Shown: positions 53,866-64,000 of the stretch, in pieces | How the letters are laid out: each line of letters opens with the position of its first letter | Numbering within the stretch: position 1 is the first letter of the stretch | Source of the DNA: Symploca sp. SIO3C6 | GTDB taxonomy: Bacteria; Cyanobacteriota; Cyanobacteriia; Cyanobacteriales; Coleofasciculaceae | Length of the DNA: 64,000 nt | Assembly (NCBI GenBank): GCA_010692425.1 | Contig: JAAHHJ010000007.1 | Coordinates: 1 to 64,000, forward strand | Direction of reading: 5' to 3' | Notes under the pieces: model-generated | Database searches by the model: none | Told to the model about the DNA's origin: nothing | The model's input: only the letters and a program-made list of their open reading frames with translations | Translations under genes and position numbers: made by a program

Positions 53866-55653
53866 ATGAATGCTCCTGATAATTTCCAAAATCCTCAATC
53901 TCGGTATACCGATGTGGAGTCTCCTCCTGCACCAGCTCTCTCTAGCTTCTTGCAGGGGTTAAATTCCGAGCTAGCCTTTACTCAGGATGCATCTGGTCAG
54001 TACCTGTCTTTTTACTGGCAATACGCCCAACAGTACAATCTGATTAATGAGCAAGTGGTTGGAACTCCCTTGCAAAAGACGTTTTGTCCGATTGCACTTG
54101 AAGCATATCAGGAACAAATCCAGCGCATTTTGGAGCGACGAGCTCCTGAGAGTTGCATACATTCGTTTTCTTATCGAGAGCAATCTTTCACATTTGAGCT
54201 GGTGATCAGCCCAATTCTGCAAGTTGATGGCAAGGCAAATACAGTTCTAGTGATGGGGAGTCTTTTACCTGAGACCTCAGTAACAAGGGTAGTTGAACCC
54301 TTTATACCCTTAAGTCTTGACCCCAATCAAAAACTACTAACCCAGATTTCGCGGAAGATCCGCCGCACCCTAGACCTCGAAACCATCTGGCAGCAGACTG
54401 TTGATAGTCTAGGAAAGGCGCTTCAGGTAAGTCGTTGCATACTATGTTCTTACAAACTAGGAAAGCAGGAAATTAAGGTGGAGGCGGAGTATTGCCAAGA
54501 GGCTTTTGAATCGATGCTTGGCAAGACTCTCAAACTGGAGTCTGAGCCTTATTTGTCTCAAGCGCTCTTTAGTCACGAGCCTGTGGTGATCACTCCCATC
54601 GCCGAGAGCCAATTCCAGGAGCAGTCTTTGCTAGTGGTTTCTACCTCTGATAAAGGAGAACCAAATGGCCTTGTTAGCATACAACAGTGTGACCGCAGCC
54701 GTCAATGGAGTGAGTCAGAAGTCGAGTTAGTGCGAGAATTGGCTGAACAAGTTGGTACAGCCATTGCCCATGCCACCCTCTACAAAGAGTTGGAAGTAGC
54801 TCGCGAGCAAGCTGAAGCTGCCTCCCGTCTCAAAAGCGAGTTTCTCGCCAATACAACCCACGAGCTACGTACCCCCCTCAATGGCATTATCTGTAGCCTC
54901 AAGCTGATCATTGATGGCATGGTTGACACCTCAGAAGAGCAGCAGGAATTCTTGAATGATGCTCATCACTCAGCTCTACATCTGCTCGACATTATTAATG
55001 ACATACTAGATATTGCCAAAATCGAAGCAGGCAAGATGGAACTCGAGCTCAACCCAGTGAGACTTGATGAGTTAGTCGAAGCCGTCCATAACTTTACTAA
55101 CAACCAGGCACAACAAAAGAATCTAAGTCTGAATATTGAGTTACCTGCAACCTATGACGAAGTTATTCTGTTTGGGAACTACCAGCGCCTATTGCAGGTA
55201 ATGTTAAATTTGACTGGCAATGCGATTAAATTTACCCACGAAGGTGGAGTGACAATTAGTGCAGAAGTTCTCAAGAAAAAGGTAAATTTTCAAAATCAAG
55301 AACTCCCTGGCATGGTCAAAGTGCGAGTTGCAGATACTGGTATTGGTGTTTCTCTTGAAGACCAAGCCAAGCTGTTTCAAACCTTTTCTCAGGTAGATGG
55401 AGAACGTACACGACAATACGGCGGCACTGGTTTGGGACTGACAATCTCACAAAAGCTTATAGAAACAATGGGGGGTGTGGTTAATTTTTACAGTATGGGT
55501 GAGGGTCTAGGTTCAACAGTTACCTTTACGGTGCCCCTATATCAAGAACCTGTGATGATTAGCAGTCAATCAACTGAATCCATTGACTTATTAAATGAAA
55601 CTAGAAAATCCCATCCCTTTAAAGGTGTAGATGAGAATATAGCAAAAGTTTAA
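53866..55653 (+). CDS. PAS/GAF sensor histidine kinase
   Basis: 595 residues from the ATG at 53866 (an upstream TTG adds 22). N-terminal PAS-like sensor (about 30-135), GAF domain (about 170-300), then HisKA with phospho-accepting His in FLANTTHELRTPLNGII near residue 330, and HATPase_c: N box MLNLTGNAIKF, G1 VRVADTGIGVS, G2 YGGTGLGLTIS. No receiver or output domain and no membrane helix, so it is a soluble sensor. Its response regulator is not in this window. The ligand is unknown; no GAF chromophore-binding cysteine motif is evident. Confidence 0.92.
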   Translation: MNAPDNFQNPQSRYTDVESPPAPALSSFLQGLNSELAFTQDASGQYLSFYWQYAQQYNLINEQVVGTPLQKTFCPIALEAYQEQIQRILERRAPESCIHSFSYREQSFTFELVISPILQVDGKANTVLVMGSLLPETSVTRVVEPFIPLSLDPNQKLLTQISRKIRRTLDLETIWQQTVDSLGKALQVSRCILCSYKLGKQEIKVEAEYCQEAFESMLGKTLKLESEPYLSQALFSHEPVVITPIAESQFQEQSLLVVSTSDKGEPNGLVSIQQCDRSRQWSESEVELVRELAEQVGTAIAHATLYKELEVAREQAEAASRLKSEFLANTTHELRTPLNGIICSLKLIIDGMVDTSEEQQEFLNDAHHSALHLLDIINDILDIAKIEAGKMELELNPVRLDELVEAVHNFTNNQAQQKNLSLNIELPATYDEVILFGNYQRLLQVMLNLTGNAIKFTHEGGVTISAEVLKKKVNFQNQELPGMVKVRVADTGIGVSLEDQAKLFQTFSQVDGERTRQYGGTGLGLTISQKLIETMGGVVNFYSMGEGLGSTVTFTVPLYQEPVMISSQSTESIDLLNETRKSHPFKGVDENIAKV

Positions 55654-55953
55654 GCTATCTTATCGCAAAGTCAGAAAGATGTGGATAAATCTACAGCAAC
55701 TTTAACAATTATTTGCAGTGTATTGTTTTTCTTCTCTCCAAATCTAAATATATTTCCTGACTTTCATACCTTTGTAGCTATATTTCCATCATGATATTCT
55801 AGTAATAGAAAAGCCTAATCATTTTAGTGTAACCTTTAGCAAACCTCGGCAGTGCCAATTCCAGTTAGAAAGCCAGCACTATAACCGCAAACTGATTGAG
55901 CAGCTGTGAGGATGTCGCACAGGGGAGTCTAAACAATCATTAAGAGGTAAATT
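55654..55953. other. Intergenic region upstream of nfu
   Basis: 300 bp; nothing recognised apart from AAGAGGTAAATT, a good ribosome site for the following ATG. Confidence 0.35.
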
Positions 55954-56196
55954 ATGTCCGAAGCAATGGCACTAACTTCTGAAAACGTCGAAACTTTATT
56001 GGACGAAATGCGCCCATACTTAATGGCTGATGGCGGCAACGTCGAACTAGTGGAGTTGGACGGAGCTATTGTTAAACTCCGGCTTCAGGGAGCATGCGGC
56101 TCTTGCCCCAGCTCAGCCATGACTCTGAGAATGGGCATTGAGAGGCGCTTGCGGGAATCAATACCTGAAATCGTTGAAGTTGAGCAGGTAATCTAA
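55954..56196 (+). CDS. nfuA: Nfu-type Fe-S cluster scaffold/carrier
   Basis: 80 residues, a stand-alone NifU C-terminal (Nfu) domain. The cluster ligands are C48 and C51 in [18 protein letters not shown]; the preceding [19 protein letters not shown] is the family signature. It assembles or transfers [4Fe-4S] clusters, in cyanobacteria notably for photosystem I. AAGAGG precedes the ATG and a strong terminator follows. Confidence 0.93.
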   Translation: MSEAMALTSENVETLLDEMRPYLMADGGNVELVELDGAIVKLRLQGACGSCPSSAMTLRMGIERRLRESIPEIVEVEQVI

Positions 56197-56240
56197 AAAT
56201 CTTAGTTTCATTTTCTTAGAATTACTGCGCTTTACATCCC

Positions 56241-56278
56241 ACAACTAAACCTCTGAGGTTTAGTTGTGAGGTTTTTTT
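56241..56278 (+). terminator. Rho-independent terminator after nfu
   Basis: A near-perfect palindrome ACAACTAAACCTC-T-GAGGTTTAGTTGT at 56241-56267, followed by GAGGTTTTTTTG. It lies about 45 bp downstream of the nfu stop. Confidence 0.85.
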
Positions 56279-56442
56279 GTTGTGAGGTTTTTTGATTTAT
56301 CTAAAAGGGGTTTGGAGTAGCAAGTTTACCATATCCGGTTTACAGAGTATTCTTATCCCAAAGCCAATTTGGCAGATCACGGAAAGGTTACTTCATAAAC
56401 TTAGTTTATAAGTATACCACATCCTGCTAGTAAAACCTACCC

Positions 56443-56751
56443 TCAGGAGTAAGGATTACCTTTGAGCTTACCGATTTCTGGTTTAGCCTCCAGTGGAAAA
56501 ACTTTTGGGGACTGTTTTTGCTCTAAACTAGCGCTGTTGAGAGACCAACGGTGTTCTATAGGCAAGTTGGCTTGCTGGCAGCTTTGTTCCAGTTGCTTTT
56601 GCTGCGCTAAAGCTTTGCGAAGAGTGATGATCAACTCCTGAACCTGATCTCGAACTTCTGGTTTTTGACTGGCGGCAAAAGAAGTTTGGCGCTCTAGAAG
56701 TTGGAGGAGCAACTCGTAGTGGATAAAAGAGGGAAGAGGGATTGGCTCCAT
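56443..56751 (-). CDS. Conserved cyanobacterial protein (DUF5340-like)
   Basis: 102 residues. The N terminus MEPIPLPSFIHYELLLQLLE and the following helix with ELIITLRKALAQQKQLEQSC match a small conserved cyanobacterial family that I remember as DUF5340; the number is uncertain. About two thirds is helical, the tail is proline/lysine-rich. No membrane segment. Function unknown; it stands alone on the minus strand. Confidence 0.7.
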   Translation of the reverse strand: MEPIPLPSFIHYELLLQLLERQTSFAASQKPEVRDQVQELIITLRKALAQQKQLEQSCQQANLPIEHRWSLNSASLEQKQSPKVFPLEAKPEIGKLKGNPYS

Positions 56752-57108
56752 GAAACCTGGTTATACCTCAAGTGGATGAATTGGCGGTAGCGTTAGCTAA
56801 TGCAAGTGCAAGTTACACGCTCTGTGGTTCTGAACAGAGCTTTCTTCTACTCAGGGGCAGCAGTCGTCAAAATAGGTATTTTCCTTTAAAAATCACTTAG
56901 CTGGCTAGAGAATTATTTCCATTACACTATGTGGCAATTTTGGGTTGATGAGTACTCCCTAAGACGCTAAGACGACAAAATCTTGGGTGGTATTCTGAGC
57001 TTAAAATTATGAAGTTAATAATTGTCGGCATAAATTTAGCTTGAAGTTGGTTTGAAGATTGTAGAGGTTTTATTCTATCTTTTCATTGTTATTCCTTGTC
57101 TATATTAT

Positions 57109-58011
57109 CTAGCTTGGAGTTCCCCTAGTGGGAAATAGCTTGGTAATTGCTGCGGCAGGATCGGGCTGTTTTACTAACGACTCGCCAATGAGAACAGCCT
57201 TTGCACCAGCAGATGCTACCACCTCTAGATCAGCAGTTGTATGTAGCCCTGATTCACTAACTACAGTAATGCTACGTTCTTGAAGTTGTTTACCCCGTGC
57301 CGCCATAATTTGGCAGGTTGTTTGCAGATCAACGGAAAAGTCCTCTAAGTTACGATTGTTGATACCAACCAGATTAACCTCATCTAAGGTTAAAACGCGG
57401 TCTAATTCGGAGAGATTATGGACTTCAATCAAGGGTGTCATCGACAGACCTTTAGCTATCTTAACAAAGTATTGCAAGTCTTGAGTGGATAAAATAGCGG
57501 CAATTAGCAAGATAGCATCAGCTCCGTGGCTGCGGGCAAGATAAATTTGGTAAGGGTAGATTATAAAATCTTTACATAACACTGGTAATTCAACCGCACT
57601 GCGGACTTTTGCTAAATTCTCCCAACTACCTTGAAAGAATTTTTGATCAGTTAACACTGAGACCGCACTAGCACCTGCCAGATTGTAAGCTTTGGCAATC
57701 TCCACTGGCTCAAAATCTTCTCGGAGTAACCCCTTACTGGGGGAAGCCTTTTTGACTTCAGCAATTAAGGCGGGAGTTGTCTTGCCTGAAAGTAAGGCTT
57801 GAGTAAAGTTGCGGGTAGTTGCTGCATTGGACACCCTTTGGCGCAACTTGACTAAAGGAAGACGCTCACGCATCTTGTCAACTTCCTTCTCCTTGTGCCA
57901 GACAATTTCTTCAAGGATATGGCGCGGTTCAGCATCTGGCAGAGCAACTTGATAACGGAGTATGTTGAGATCAACAGCTGGGTTAGGAGAGCGTCGGCGG
58001 ATTTTCATCAA
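57109..58011 (-). CDS. trpC: Indole-3-glycerol phosphate synthase
   Basis: 300 residues. A TIM-barrel enzyme in tryptophan synthesis converting CdRP to indole-3-glycerol phosphate. Motifs: [18 protein letters not shown] (catalytic Lys), [46 protein letters not shown] and [12 protein letters not shown]. The N terminus has the ~45-residue cyanobacterial extension ([21 protein letters not shown]). Not in a trp operon here, as usual in cyanobacteria. Confidence 0.96.
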   Translation of the reverse strand: MMKIRRRSPNPAVDLNILRYQVALPDAEPRHILEEIVWHKEKEVDKMRERLPLVKLRQRVSNAATTRNFTQALLSGKTTPALIAEVKKASPSKGLLREDFEPVEIAKAYNLAGASAVSVLTDQKFFQGSWENLAKVRSAVELPVLCKDFIIYPYQIYLARSHGADAILLIAAILSTQDLQYFVKIAKGLSMTPLIEVHNLSELDRVLTLDEVNLVGINNRNLEDFSVDLQTTCQIMAARGKQLQERSITVVSESGLHTTADLEVVASAGAKAVLIGESLVKQPDPAAAITKLFPTRGTPS

Positions 58012-58090
58012 TTAGATCTTCTTAGTAGTTGTGAGTGGTTGATTTTGCCATTCATACCCTTGATTTCTAGGGTTCACTGAAATTTAGTAC

Positions 58091-58183
58091 TAAGTAGTCG
58101 GACATAAATAAACGTGACTTTGTAAAGAACTATGAAATTGCCTCAAGTTACTCTAAACCCTACAAGCGTTAACTCTAAACCCT
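58091..58183 (+). repeat. Dispersed repeat family C, copy 2
   Basis: TAAGTAGTCGGACATAAATAAAC, TTTGTAAAGAACTATGAAATTG, TTACTC, then CTAAACCCTACA and CTAAACCCTG units. It lies between trpC's upstream end and lpdA's stop. Confidence 0.7.
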
Positions 58184-58218
58184 GTCCCAACCTGCCACCT
58201 TGCTCAAGGTCGAAGGTA

Positions 58219-59694
58219 CTAGTGTGCTGTTTGTCCGACATCAAAGCTTGTCATTGCCCGTTTATAAGCTTCATCGAGTACTTCTGAGAGAGTGGGGTGA
58301 GTATGAACCAAATAGCCAAGAGACTTGACTGACTGCCGTTGGGCAATTGCCGCCGAGGCTTCATGAATCATATCCGAAGCGTGCAGACCTAAAATATGAA
58401 CACCAAGGACTTCCCCTGTATCTTGGCGGTAGATTACCTTGGCAAGACCATCAGCTTCTCCTTCAGCAAGGGCCTTAGAATTGCCCTTAAAGTAGGAGCG
58501 ACTTGAGGATACTGCAAACCCTTCCTTTTCACCTAACTCCTTTGCCTGTGGCTCTGTTAGACCCACATAGCTAATTTCTGGATGAGTGAATGCTGCTGCC
58601 GGAATACTGCGATAGTCTACACAGTGAGTGCGTCCACAGATATTCTCGACTGCAGCAATGCCTTGAGCCGAGGCAGCGTGAGCCAGCATCATTTTACCTG
58701 TAGCATCCCCAATGGCCCACAAATGCGGCACTGGTTCCCCTGCATTTATTACTGCCATGGTTTCATTTACAGGGATAAATCCCCGTCGATCCGTCTCGAC
58801 ACCCACAGCCTCGAGTCCCAGATTTTTAGTAGCCGGAATCCTGCCAGTTGCCACTAGACAAGCATCAACTTCGAGTACATCCACCACTTCCTTGGTTTTG
58901 GTATCAGCCAGTTCAATCACTACTGGTGATCCAGGAGTCACTTTCATCGCCAGCACACCCTTATGAGTTTCAATATCCCGGGGATTAATCAAGACTCGCA
59001 TAGCAATTTTAGCGATATCTGGATCGAATGTTGGCATTAGCTGCTGGAGAGCTTCAACCATTGTAATTTCACAACCCAGTGCTGTATAGACATCGGCAAA
59101 CTCCAGACCAATATAACCACTGCCAATAATTGCCACCCAATCGGGCAACCAGTTTAGGTTGACAGCATCGTCACTGGTAAAGACTGTTTTGCCGTCAATT
59201 TCAATACCTGGCGGTACAAAGGGAACCGAACCAGTGGAAAGAATAATATCTTTAGTAGTAATAATTTGTTCGCCGCTGTCTGTAGCAATTGCTACTTTTT
59301 GCGGTCCAACTAATCTACCCCAGCCTTGAATAATCTCAACATCCAAGCGCTTGAGGCTGTTAGTCAGATCAGAGCGAATTTTACTAACCAGATTACTAGC
59401 ATGGTCAGCGATCACTTGTCGGTCAAAATCGACCTTTCCCACCTCGATTCCTAGAGACTTGAGGTGGTGAGCATTGCGTAACTCCCTTACCCTACCAGAA
59501 GCTGCCAAGAGTGCTTTTGAGGGAATGCAGCCTCGATTTACACAAGTACCCCCCATATCAGCAGCCTCAATAATAGCAGTCTTCAAACCGCAACTGACCG
59601 CATGTAAGGCAGCACCATGCCCGCCCACGCCAGCACCGATAATTACTAAATCGTAATCAAATTCCTGACTCACATTCATCTCCTGAGTGATCAT
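58219..59694 (-). CDS. lpdA: Dihydrolipoamide dehydrogenase
   Basis: 491 residues. FAD flavoprotein of pyruvate dehydrogenase and glycine cleavage complexes that reoxidises dihydrolipoamide with NAD. FAD loop [17 protein letters not shown], redox disulfide [16 protein letters not shown] near residue 50, NAD loop [14 protein letters not shown], and the C-terminal His-Glu pair in [13 protein letters not shown]. The second Met (residue 6) may be the true start. Confidence 0.95.
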   Translation of the reverse strand: MITQEMNVSQEFDYDLVIIGAGVGGHGAALHAVSCGLKTAIIEAADMGGTCVNRGCIPSKALLAASGRVRELRNAHHLKSLGIEVGKVDFDRQVIADHASNLVSKIRSDLTNSLKRLDVEIIQGWGRLVGPQKVAIATDSGEQIITTKDIILSTGSVPFVPPGIEIDGKTVFTSDDAVNLNWLPDWVAIIGSGYIGLEFADVYTALGCEITMVEALQQLMPTFDPDIAKIAMRVLINPRDIETHKGVLAMKVTPGSPVVIELADTKTKEVVDVLEVDACLVATGRIPATKNLGLEAVGVETDRRGFIPVNETMAVINAGEPVPHLWAIGDATGKMMLAHAASAQGIAAVENICGRTHCVDYRSIPAAAFTHPEISYVGLTEPQAKELGEKEGFAVSSSRSYFKGNSKALAEGEADGLAKVIYRQDTGEVLGVHILGLHASDMIHEASAAIAQRQSVKSLGYLVHTHPTLSEVLDEAYKRAMTSFDVGQTAH

Positions 59695-59816
59695 TCATCT
59701 GGGAAATGCCCATTGCCCTAACTATTCTCAACTTGACTAATCAATAATCGCAAGTCTTGTCGAAGGAAGAATTTAAATTTATCGCGCTTGTGACTCAAAT
59801 CAAGCACAATCAACCT

Positions 59817-60605
59817 TCAACCCCTTTCTCGGCGCTGGCGCTGTGCTTCGTATAACATCAAGGCAGCAGTGATTGCCACATTCAAGGACTCCACCCCTGG
59901 CATTAGGGGAATTTTAACTTGTTTATCTGCCCTCAAAACTAGCTTAGGACTTAATCCAGCAGCCTCGTTTCCCAATAAAATCAAGGTGGGGCAGTGCCAG
60001 TCTATCTCCCAATAACTCAAACTCCCTTGCGGTAAGGTTGCTACTATCTGTATACCTTGGTTCTGACATTGGCAAACCAAGTCTAGTAGATTACCACTGA
60101 CTGCCATCGGGAGTCTGAACCACTGACCAGCTGAGGCTCGTAGCACCTTGGGATTATCCAAATCAACACTATCAACACTCAGCCATAAGCCATCGGCACC
60201 GACAGCGGCAGCAGTTCTAATAATTGTACCAAGATTACCTGGATCTTGAAGTGTTTCCAGCGCCAGAGCAATAGAGACTGGTAGAGAGGGAGACTGGTAG
60301 AGAGGTAGGCGATTGGCTGTTGCCACAACACCGACAGGTTGAACAGTAGTAGCGATCGCTTTAAGTACAGACTCACTCACTACTTCTGCGCGCTGACACC
60401 TTTGAGTGGCATCCAGCCAAAGCTGCTGATGCTCTTGCTGCCATTGAGGCGTGCAGCAAACTGTCACCAAGGGATAATCAGCGGCACAAGCTTCCTCCAA
60501 CAGATGAGTTCCCTCTAACAGAAATAGTTGTTGCTGGTGTCTTCCCTTGGCACTGTGCAATTTCCTAATCTGCTTTACCAAGGGATTGTGAGTACTAGTC
60601 AGCAT
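59817..60605 (-). CDS. TrmH/SpoU family RNA 2'-O-methyltransferase
   Basis: 262 residues. N-terminal substrate-binding domain (LTSTHNPLVKQIRKLHSAKGR, FLLEGTHLLEEA) and C-terminal SPOUT knot: LETLQDPGNLGTIIRTAAAVG, LILLGNEAAGLSP and IPLMPGVESLNVAITAALMLYE. It methylates a ribose in rRNA or tRNA using SAM; the target is not decidable. It is upstream of and antiparallel to nothing else; a tRNA-Leu gene on the same strand follows about 80 bp upstream. Confidence 0.93.
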   Translation of the reverse strand: MLTSTHNPLVKQIRKLHSAKGRHQQQLFLLEGTHLLEEACAADYPLVTVCCTPQWQQEHQQLWLDATQRCQRAEVVSESVLKAIATTVQPVGVVATANRLPLYQSPSLPVSIALALETLQDPGNLGTIIRTAAAVGADGLWLSVDSVDLDNPKVLRASAGQWFRLPMAVSGNLLDLVCQCQNQGIQIVATLPQGSLSYWEIDWHCPTLILLGNEAAGLSPKLVLRADKQVKIPLMPGVESLNVAITAALMLYEAQRQRRERG

Positions 60606-60681
60606 TTTGATTTTAGATTCTAGATTTTAGATTTTAAACTGGCACTCAATCCAAAATCGGCAATTTTCAAAGATTAGTGAG

Positions 60682-60765
60682 TGCGGAACCCGGGACTTGA
60701 ACCCGGAAGTCCTTGCGAACACTAGAACCTGAATCTAGCGCGTCTACCAATTCCGCCAGTTCCGC
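60682..60765 (-). tRNA. tRNA-Leu (CAG anticodon)
   Basis: 84 nt on the minus strand: acceptor GCGGAAC with GTTCCGC, D arm with GGCGGAATTGGTAGACGC, anticodon stem CTAGA/TCTAG around loop TTCAGGT (anticodon CAG), a class II long variable arm GTTCGCAAGGAC, and T arm CCGGGTTCAAGTCCCGG. Discriminator A; no encoded CCA. No intron. Confidence 0.96.
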
Positions 60766-60945
60766 TTGCAAACTATTTGAGTTGCGCAGTTTACTATCAT
60801 GCGGCAATAACTGAAATTCGTCAACTGATTTGGTCTTAATTTGAGATTAGTGCAGGTAAAACTCATAACTGTCACACCAGTAAGCCGGACTAAAAATCTA
60901 TACAGATACAATCTTTCAGGTAAAATCAGAACCAAATTTTAAAAA

Positions 60946-62325
60946 ATGTCAAATATTCCACTGAGTCTGGAGGATAGAGTCATCAATCAATCTTTGAGCC
61001 TGGTAAATACCCCTGCTTTGCCCCTAGAGGACAAGTCTGTGCTACAGATTTGGGGCAGAGCTTCCCTGAAAGGACACGTTGAAATTAGTGGAGCCAAAAA
61101 TTCAGCTCTAGCGATCATGGCGGCAGCTTTACTATGCCCTGGAGATTGCCGACTGCAAAATGTTCCTTCCCTTGTAGACGTTAAGCGCATGGGTCAGATT
61201 CTCACATCTTTGGGGGTTAAACTAGAGCGTAATGGCAACACTTTAGATCTCAATTCCACATACCTCAAAAACTCCAAGGCACCCTATGAGCTAGTGTCCC
61301 AGTTGCGAGCTAGTTTTTTTGTAATTGGTCCGATGCTGGCACGTTTAGGAGTAGCTCGGGTTCCCCTGCCCGGCGGTTGTGCCATTGGTGCTAGACCTGT
61401 AGACCTTCACGTCCGGGGGCTACAATTATTGGGAGCTGAGGTACATATTGAACATGGAACTGTCCATGCCTACGTCAGTGGGAGTAGTCGTCGAAGGTTG
61501 AAGGGAGCAAAAATTTACCTGGATTACCCTAGTGTGGGGGCCACAGAAACTCTAATGATGGCGGCAACGCTTGCAGAAGGAGAAACAATTTTAGAAAATG
61601 TTGCCCAAGAACCAGAAGTTGTAGACTTGGCAAATTTCTGCCGAGCTATGGGAGCTAAAATTAGGGGAGCTGGCACTAAAACCATTATCATTTCTGGTGT
61701 TCCCAGTTTACACTCCGTGGATTACTCGATTATTCCTGATCGCATTGAAACAGGAACATTTTTAGTGGCTGGGGCAATTACCCACTCTGAACTTACTCTC
61801 TCACCAGTAGTACCAGAACATCTCACGTCTGTGATTGCTAAATTGCATGATATTGGAGTCAAAGTAATTGCAGAGGGTTCTGATTGCTTGCGTATTATTC
61901 CTGGTAACTTGCAAGCTAAAGATATTAAAACCCTACCTTATCCAGGTTTTCCCACAGATATGCAGGCTCAGTTTATGGCATTGCTTTCACTGAGTGAAGG
62001 TGACAGTCTAATTACCGAAACGGTTTTTGAAAATCGATTGCGCCACTTTGCAGAATTAAATCGCATGGGCGCAGATATTAGGGTTGAAGGTAATACTGCT
62101 ATTGTACGGGGAGTGCCCATGCTATCGGGGGCACCTGTAGTTGCCACAGATTTGAGAGCATCTGCTGCCCTGGTAATAGCAGGACTAGCAGCAGAGGGCA
62201 AAACGACGATTCAGGGATTGCATCATTTAGACAGGGGTTACGAAAATTTGGAGGCAAAGCTACAAAAGCTGGGAGCTAGACTACAGCGGGTAAAGGATGA
62301 GGCTGAGCCCTCCTTGATAGAGTGA
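60946..62325 (+). CDS. murA: UDP-N-acetylglucosamine 1-carboxyvinyltransferase
   Basis: 459 residues. First committed step of peptidoglycan synthesis: transfers enolpyruvate from PEP to UDP-GlcNAc. The catalytic Cys145 is in [28 protein letters not shown] near residue 48 supplies the active-site Lys-Asn, and [16 protein letters not shown] is near 405. The N terminus is about 25-30 residues longer than the E. coli enzyme. It keeps the fosfomycin-sensitive Cys. Alone on the plus strand. Confidence 0.95.
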   Translation: MSNIPLSLEDRVINQSLSLVNTPALPLEDKSVLQIWGRASLKGHVEISGAKNSALAIMAAALLCPGDCRLQNVPSLVDVKRMGQILTSLGVKLERNGNTLDLNSTYLKNSKAPYELVSQLRASFFVIGPMLARLGVARVPLPGGCAIGARPVDLHVRGLQLLGAEVHIEHGTVHAYVSGSSRRRLKGAKIYLDYPSVGATETLMMAATLAEGETILENVAQEPEVVDLANFCRAMGAKIRGAGTKTIIISGVPSLHSVDYSIIPDRIETGTFLVAGAITHSELTLSPVVPEHLTSVIAKLHDIGVKVIAEGSDCLRIIPGNLQAKDIKTLPYPGFPTDMQAQFMALLSLSEGDSLITETVFENRLRHFAELNRMGADIRVEGNTAIVRGVPMLSGAPVVATDLRASAALVIAGLAAEGKTTIQGLHHLDRGYENLEAKLQKLGARLQRVKDEAEPSLIE

Positions 62326-62585
62326 TGAGGACTCAAATAACCACTGGAGGATGAGATAATAAGGGGGTTAGGGATATTTTTCTTTCCCCCATATCCGTTG
62401 ATTTAAGAGGGGGTGAGCGAAAAAAGGTGTGGGAGGTGTGGAGAGTGTGGGGGGATTTTTTAAATACTTAGCTAGAAATCCCACTAAAAATAGGGACAAA
62501 GAATTGCGAAAACCTTTATCTGACAAGCTTTTTTATCCTCTGTTCCCTGTTAAGAGTTCCCTGCGCACAGCGCTATAAATGCAAA

Positions 62586-63497
62586 CTAGCTCGACCCCAA
62601 GATTTGTGCTAGTGCTGGTTTAAGCTTTGGGTATTGATATTCAAAACCATAGCTAGTAGTTCTTTTAGGCAAAACCTGTTGACCTTCTAAAACTACTTGA
62701 GCGCCTTCTCCTAGGAGGGCTTCGAGGGCAAAACTCGGAACAGGCAACCAAGAGGGGCGCTTAAGAACATCTCCCAGTGTTTGGGAAAGCTCTGACATCA
62801 AGACTGGTTTTGGTGCAGTAGCATTGAAAGTACCCTCAAGTTCCTGTCTGGTAAGGGCTTCAATAATCAAATTTACTAAGTCATCCCGATGAATCCAGGA
62901 AAACCACTGACGACCTGTACCAATTGGACCGCCAGCAAATAGCTTAAATGGGGGTATCATCTTCGCAAGTGCGCCCCCATTACCTAAAACAATTCCCAAA
63001 CGTAGAATCACTAATCGAACACCAGTTGCTGTGACTTTCTCAGCTTCAGCTTCCCAAGCTTGGCAAACATTGGCAAGAAAATCTCTACCGGCAGGGCTAG
63101 TTTCATTAAAGGATGCTGTTTCACTGGTACCGTAGTAACCAATCGCAGAGGCATTAACTAACACAGCTGGTTTGGGATTAGCCATAGCAATAGCTTCAAC
63201 GATCTTTTGCGTACCTAGCTTACGGCTATCAAGAATCTCTTGCTTAGATTCTGATGTCCAGCGATTTTCCGCAATAGGTTCTCCTGCTAGGTTCACCACG
63301 CCATCGCAACCGGCGATCGCTTGTTGCCAGTTACCGGATTTTTTAGGTGTGTAGGTAACTATTTCCAAATTGGGGAAGATTCGGGAGGCAGTTGTGGAGT
63401 TGCGAGTTAAGATTAAAGGCTGATGTCCCTTGGCTTGTAGAGATTCAACCAAGCGGCTACCGACAAATCCTGTTGCTCCAGTAATTGCTACTTTCAT
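62586..63497 (-). CDS. TIGR01777 family SDR (YfcH/SulA-like epimerase)
   Basis: 303 residues. Atypical extended SDR: N-terminal NAD(P) loop [31 protein letters not shown] near 68, [17 protein letters not shown] with the active-site Tyr near 120 and a C-terminal DUF1731-type end ([31 protein letters not shown] read in parts). The role is unclear; plant and bacterial homologues are linked to chloroplast division (GC1/SulA) or unknown. Three bp from the upstream psb28-like gene, so co-transcribed. Confidence 0.88.
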   Translation of the reverse strand: MKVAITGATGFVGSRLVESLQAKGHQPLILTRNSTTASRIFPNLEIVTYTPKKSGNWQQAIAGCDGVVNLAGEPIAENRWTSESKQEILDSRKLGTQKIVEAIAMANPKPAVLVNASAIGYYGTSETASFNETSPAGRDFLANVCQAWEAEAEKVTATGVRLVILRLGIVLGNGGALAKMIPPFKLFAGGPIGTGRQWFSWIHRDDLVNLIIEALTRQELEGTFNATAPKPVLMSELSQTLGDVLKRPSWLPVPSFALEALLGEGAQVVLEGQQVLPKRTTSYGFEYQYPKLKPALAQILGSS

Positions 63498-63499
63498 GC

Positions 63500-63895
63500 T
63501 TATTGAGTGCTACTCCCTGTGTTTTTTTCTGTTTGTTTATAGCCCATGCCATTAGCTTCAGCATAGCGATGCATGAAGCGCATAAACCGTTCCCAGCGTT
63601 CTTCGATGTCAAACTCCAAGGCACATTCTACTCGCTGGAGTTCATTACCTTCTGAACCACCAAACAAAATTTTTACTGAAGAAGGTTCAATCCTGATTTC
63701 ACCTTCTTCATCTGTTAGAAGCATGGAATTAGTAGATTTTTTAGTGAAACTGTTGAATTTTTCTAAAGCCTGTAGTTCATCGAAGGTCATTAAGACAATA
63801 CGTACTCCTCGACTGGGGCTATGCCTCAAGCTAACGTTACTAAGTTCTTCGTAAATTCCTTCAAAAAATTGAATTGAGGGGGCTTGAGAATTCAT
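63500..63895 (-). CDS. psb28: Psb28-family photosystem II assembly protein
   Basis: 131 residues from the ATG at 63895 (a TTG four codons upstream is also open). Matches Psb28: [39 protein letters not shown] and the diagnostic [22 protein letters not shown]. Psb28 binds the CP47 side during PSII assembly and repair and is also reported to affect chlorophyll and PSI assembly. The sequence deviates from the canonical form ([13 protein letters not shown]), so it may be the Psb28-2 paralogue. It is 3 bp upstream of the TIGR01777 gene. The remaining 63908-64000 shows no gene. Confidence 0.82.
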   Translation of the reverse strand: MNSQAPSIQFFEGIYEELSNVSLRHSPSRGVRIVLMTFDELQALEKFNSFTKKSTNSMLLTDEEGEIRIEPSSVKILFGGSEGNELQRVECALEFDIEERWERFMRFMHRYAEANGMGYKQTEKNTGSSTQ

Positions 63896-64000
63896 GTTAA
63901 AGGGCAAATTAATTTATGATACACTGGGCGGACGACACTCAGCAACGCCACAAAATAAGTCAAGAATCAATTCAAGTAACCTAAGTAGGTAGTACAAATA

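Overview
The window is a stretch of cyanobacterial chromosome. The evidence is direct: HIP1 palindromes (GCGATCGC) recur roughly every 3-4 kb; there are phylloquinone genes (menA, menC, menD, menE), a Psb28-family photosystem II factor, a CURT1/CAAD thylakoid protein, a HetZ-related protein, the cyanobacterial type of glutamate-cysteine ligase, and a DNA polymerase III alpha gene that stops inside the N-terminal half of the DnaE split intein. Abundant 7-8 bp tandem repeats, several dispersed repeat families and XisH/XisI point to a large-genome, filamentous or Chroococcidiopsis/Nostocales-like lineage. I cannot name the species. No rRNA, CRISPR array, prophage or intact transposase is visible.

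Layout. 0.4-20 kb is mostly housekeeping: sfsA, nadK, tRNA-Met, a LysM/M23 cell-wall peptidase, trmL, gshA, a histone-deacetylase-like enzyme, an Rrf2 regulator followed by cysK, a J-domain protein, a tandem 6-pyruvoyl-tetrahydropterin synthase-like protein, a CURT1-like protein, a [2Fe-2S] protein, a HetZ-related protein, an M24 aminopeptidase, and a pentapeptide-repeat protein coupled to an unknown gene. 20-26 kb holds menE, menC and menA, interrupted by a tail-to-tail pair: a NucA-family lipoprotein nuclease and a NuiA-family inhibitor with an added N-terminal export or anchor segment. 26-31 kb is a gene graveyard: a TnpB zinc-ribbon remnant, a filamentous-haemagglutinin/CHAT hybrid remnant, a MITE-like element, a WD40 remnant, plus an Uma2-family protein, a TM2 protein and small membrane proteins. 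31-36 kb has xisI/xisH, menD and a large NACHT NTPase. 36-41 kb is a wrecked DNA-end-processing locus. 41-44 kb is dnaE-N with two inteins. 44-64 kb returns to housekeeping: murT, an MscS channel, ugd, uxs, lepA, a histidine kinase, an Nfu protein, trpC, lpdA, an RNA methyltransferase, tRNA-Leu, murA, a TIGR01777 epimerase and psb28.

Most notable. (1) 36.6-40.9 kb preserves pieces of an archaeal-style NurA-HerA-SbcD(Mre11)-SbcC(Rad50) operon behind a sigma-factor gene. Each gene is missing a large segment, so the remnants are fused end to end, partly in frame, and SbcC is split again by a frameshift at its zinc hook. (2) The NuiA homologue keeps the inhibitor's C-terminal Thr and its SESEYPFEV segment but carries about 92 extra N-terminal residues with a hydrophobic segment, which suggests inhibition of the nuclease outside the cytoplasm. 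(3) DnaE-N contains a 185-residue contiguous mini-intein 44 residues upstream of the split-intein N-half. (4) Tandem repeats invade coding sequence: a CT-rich repeat lies in frame inside menE, and a heptamer array supplies the last codons and stop of dnaE-N. (5) Four dispersed repeat families have two or three copies each within this window alone.
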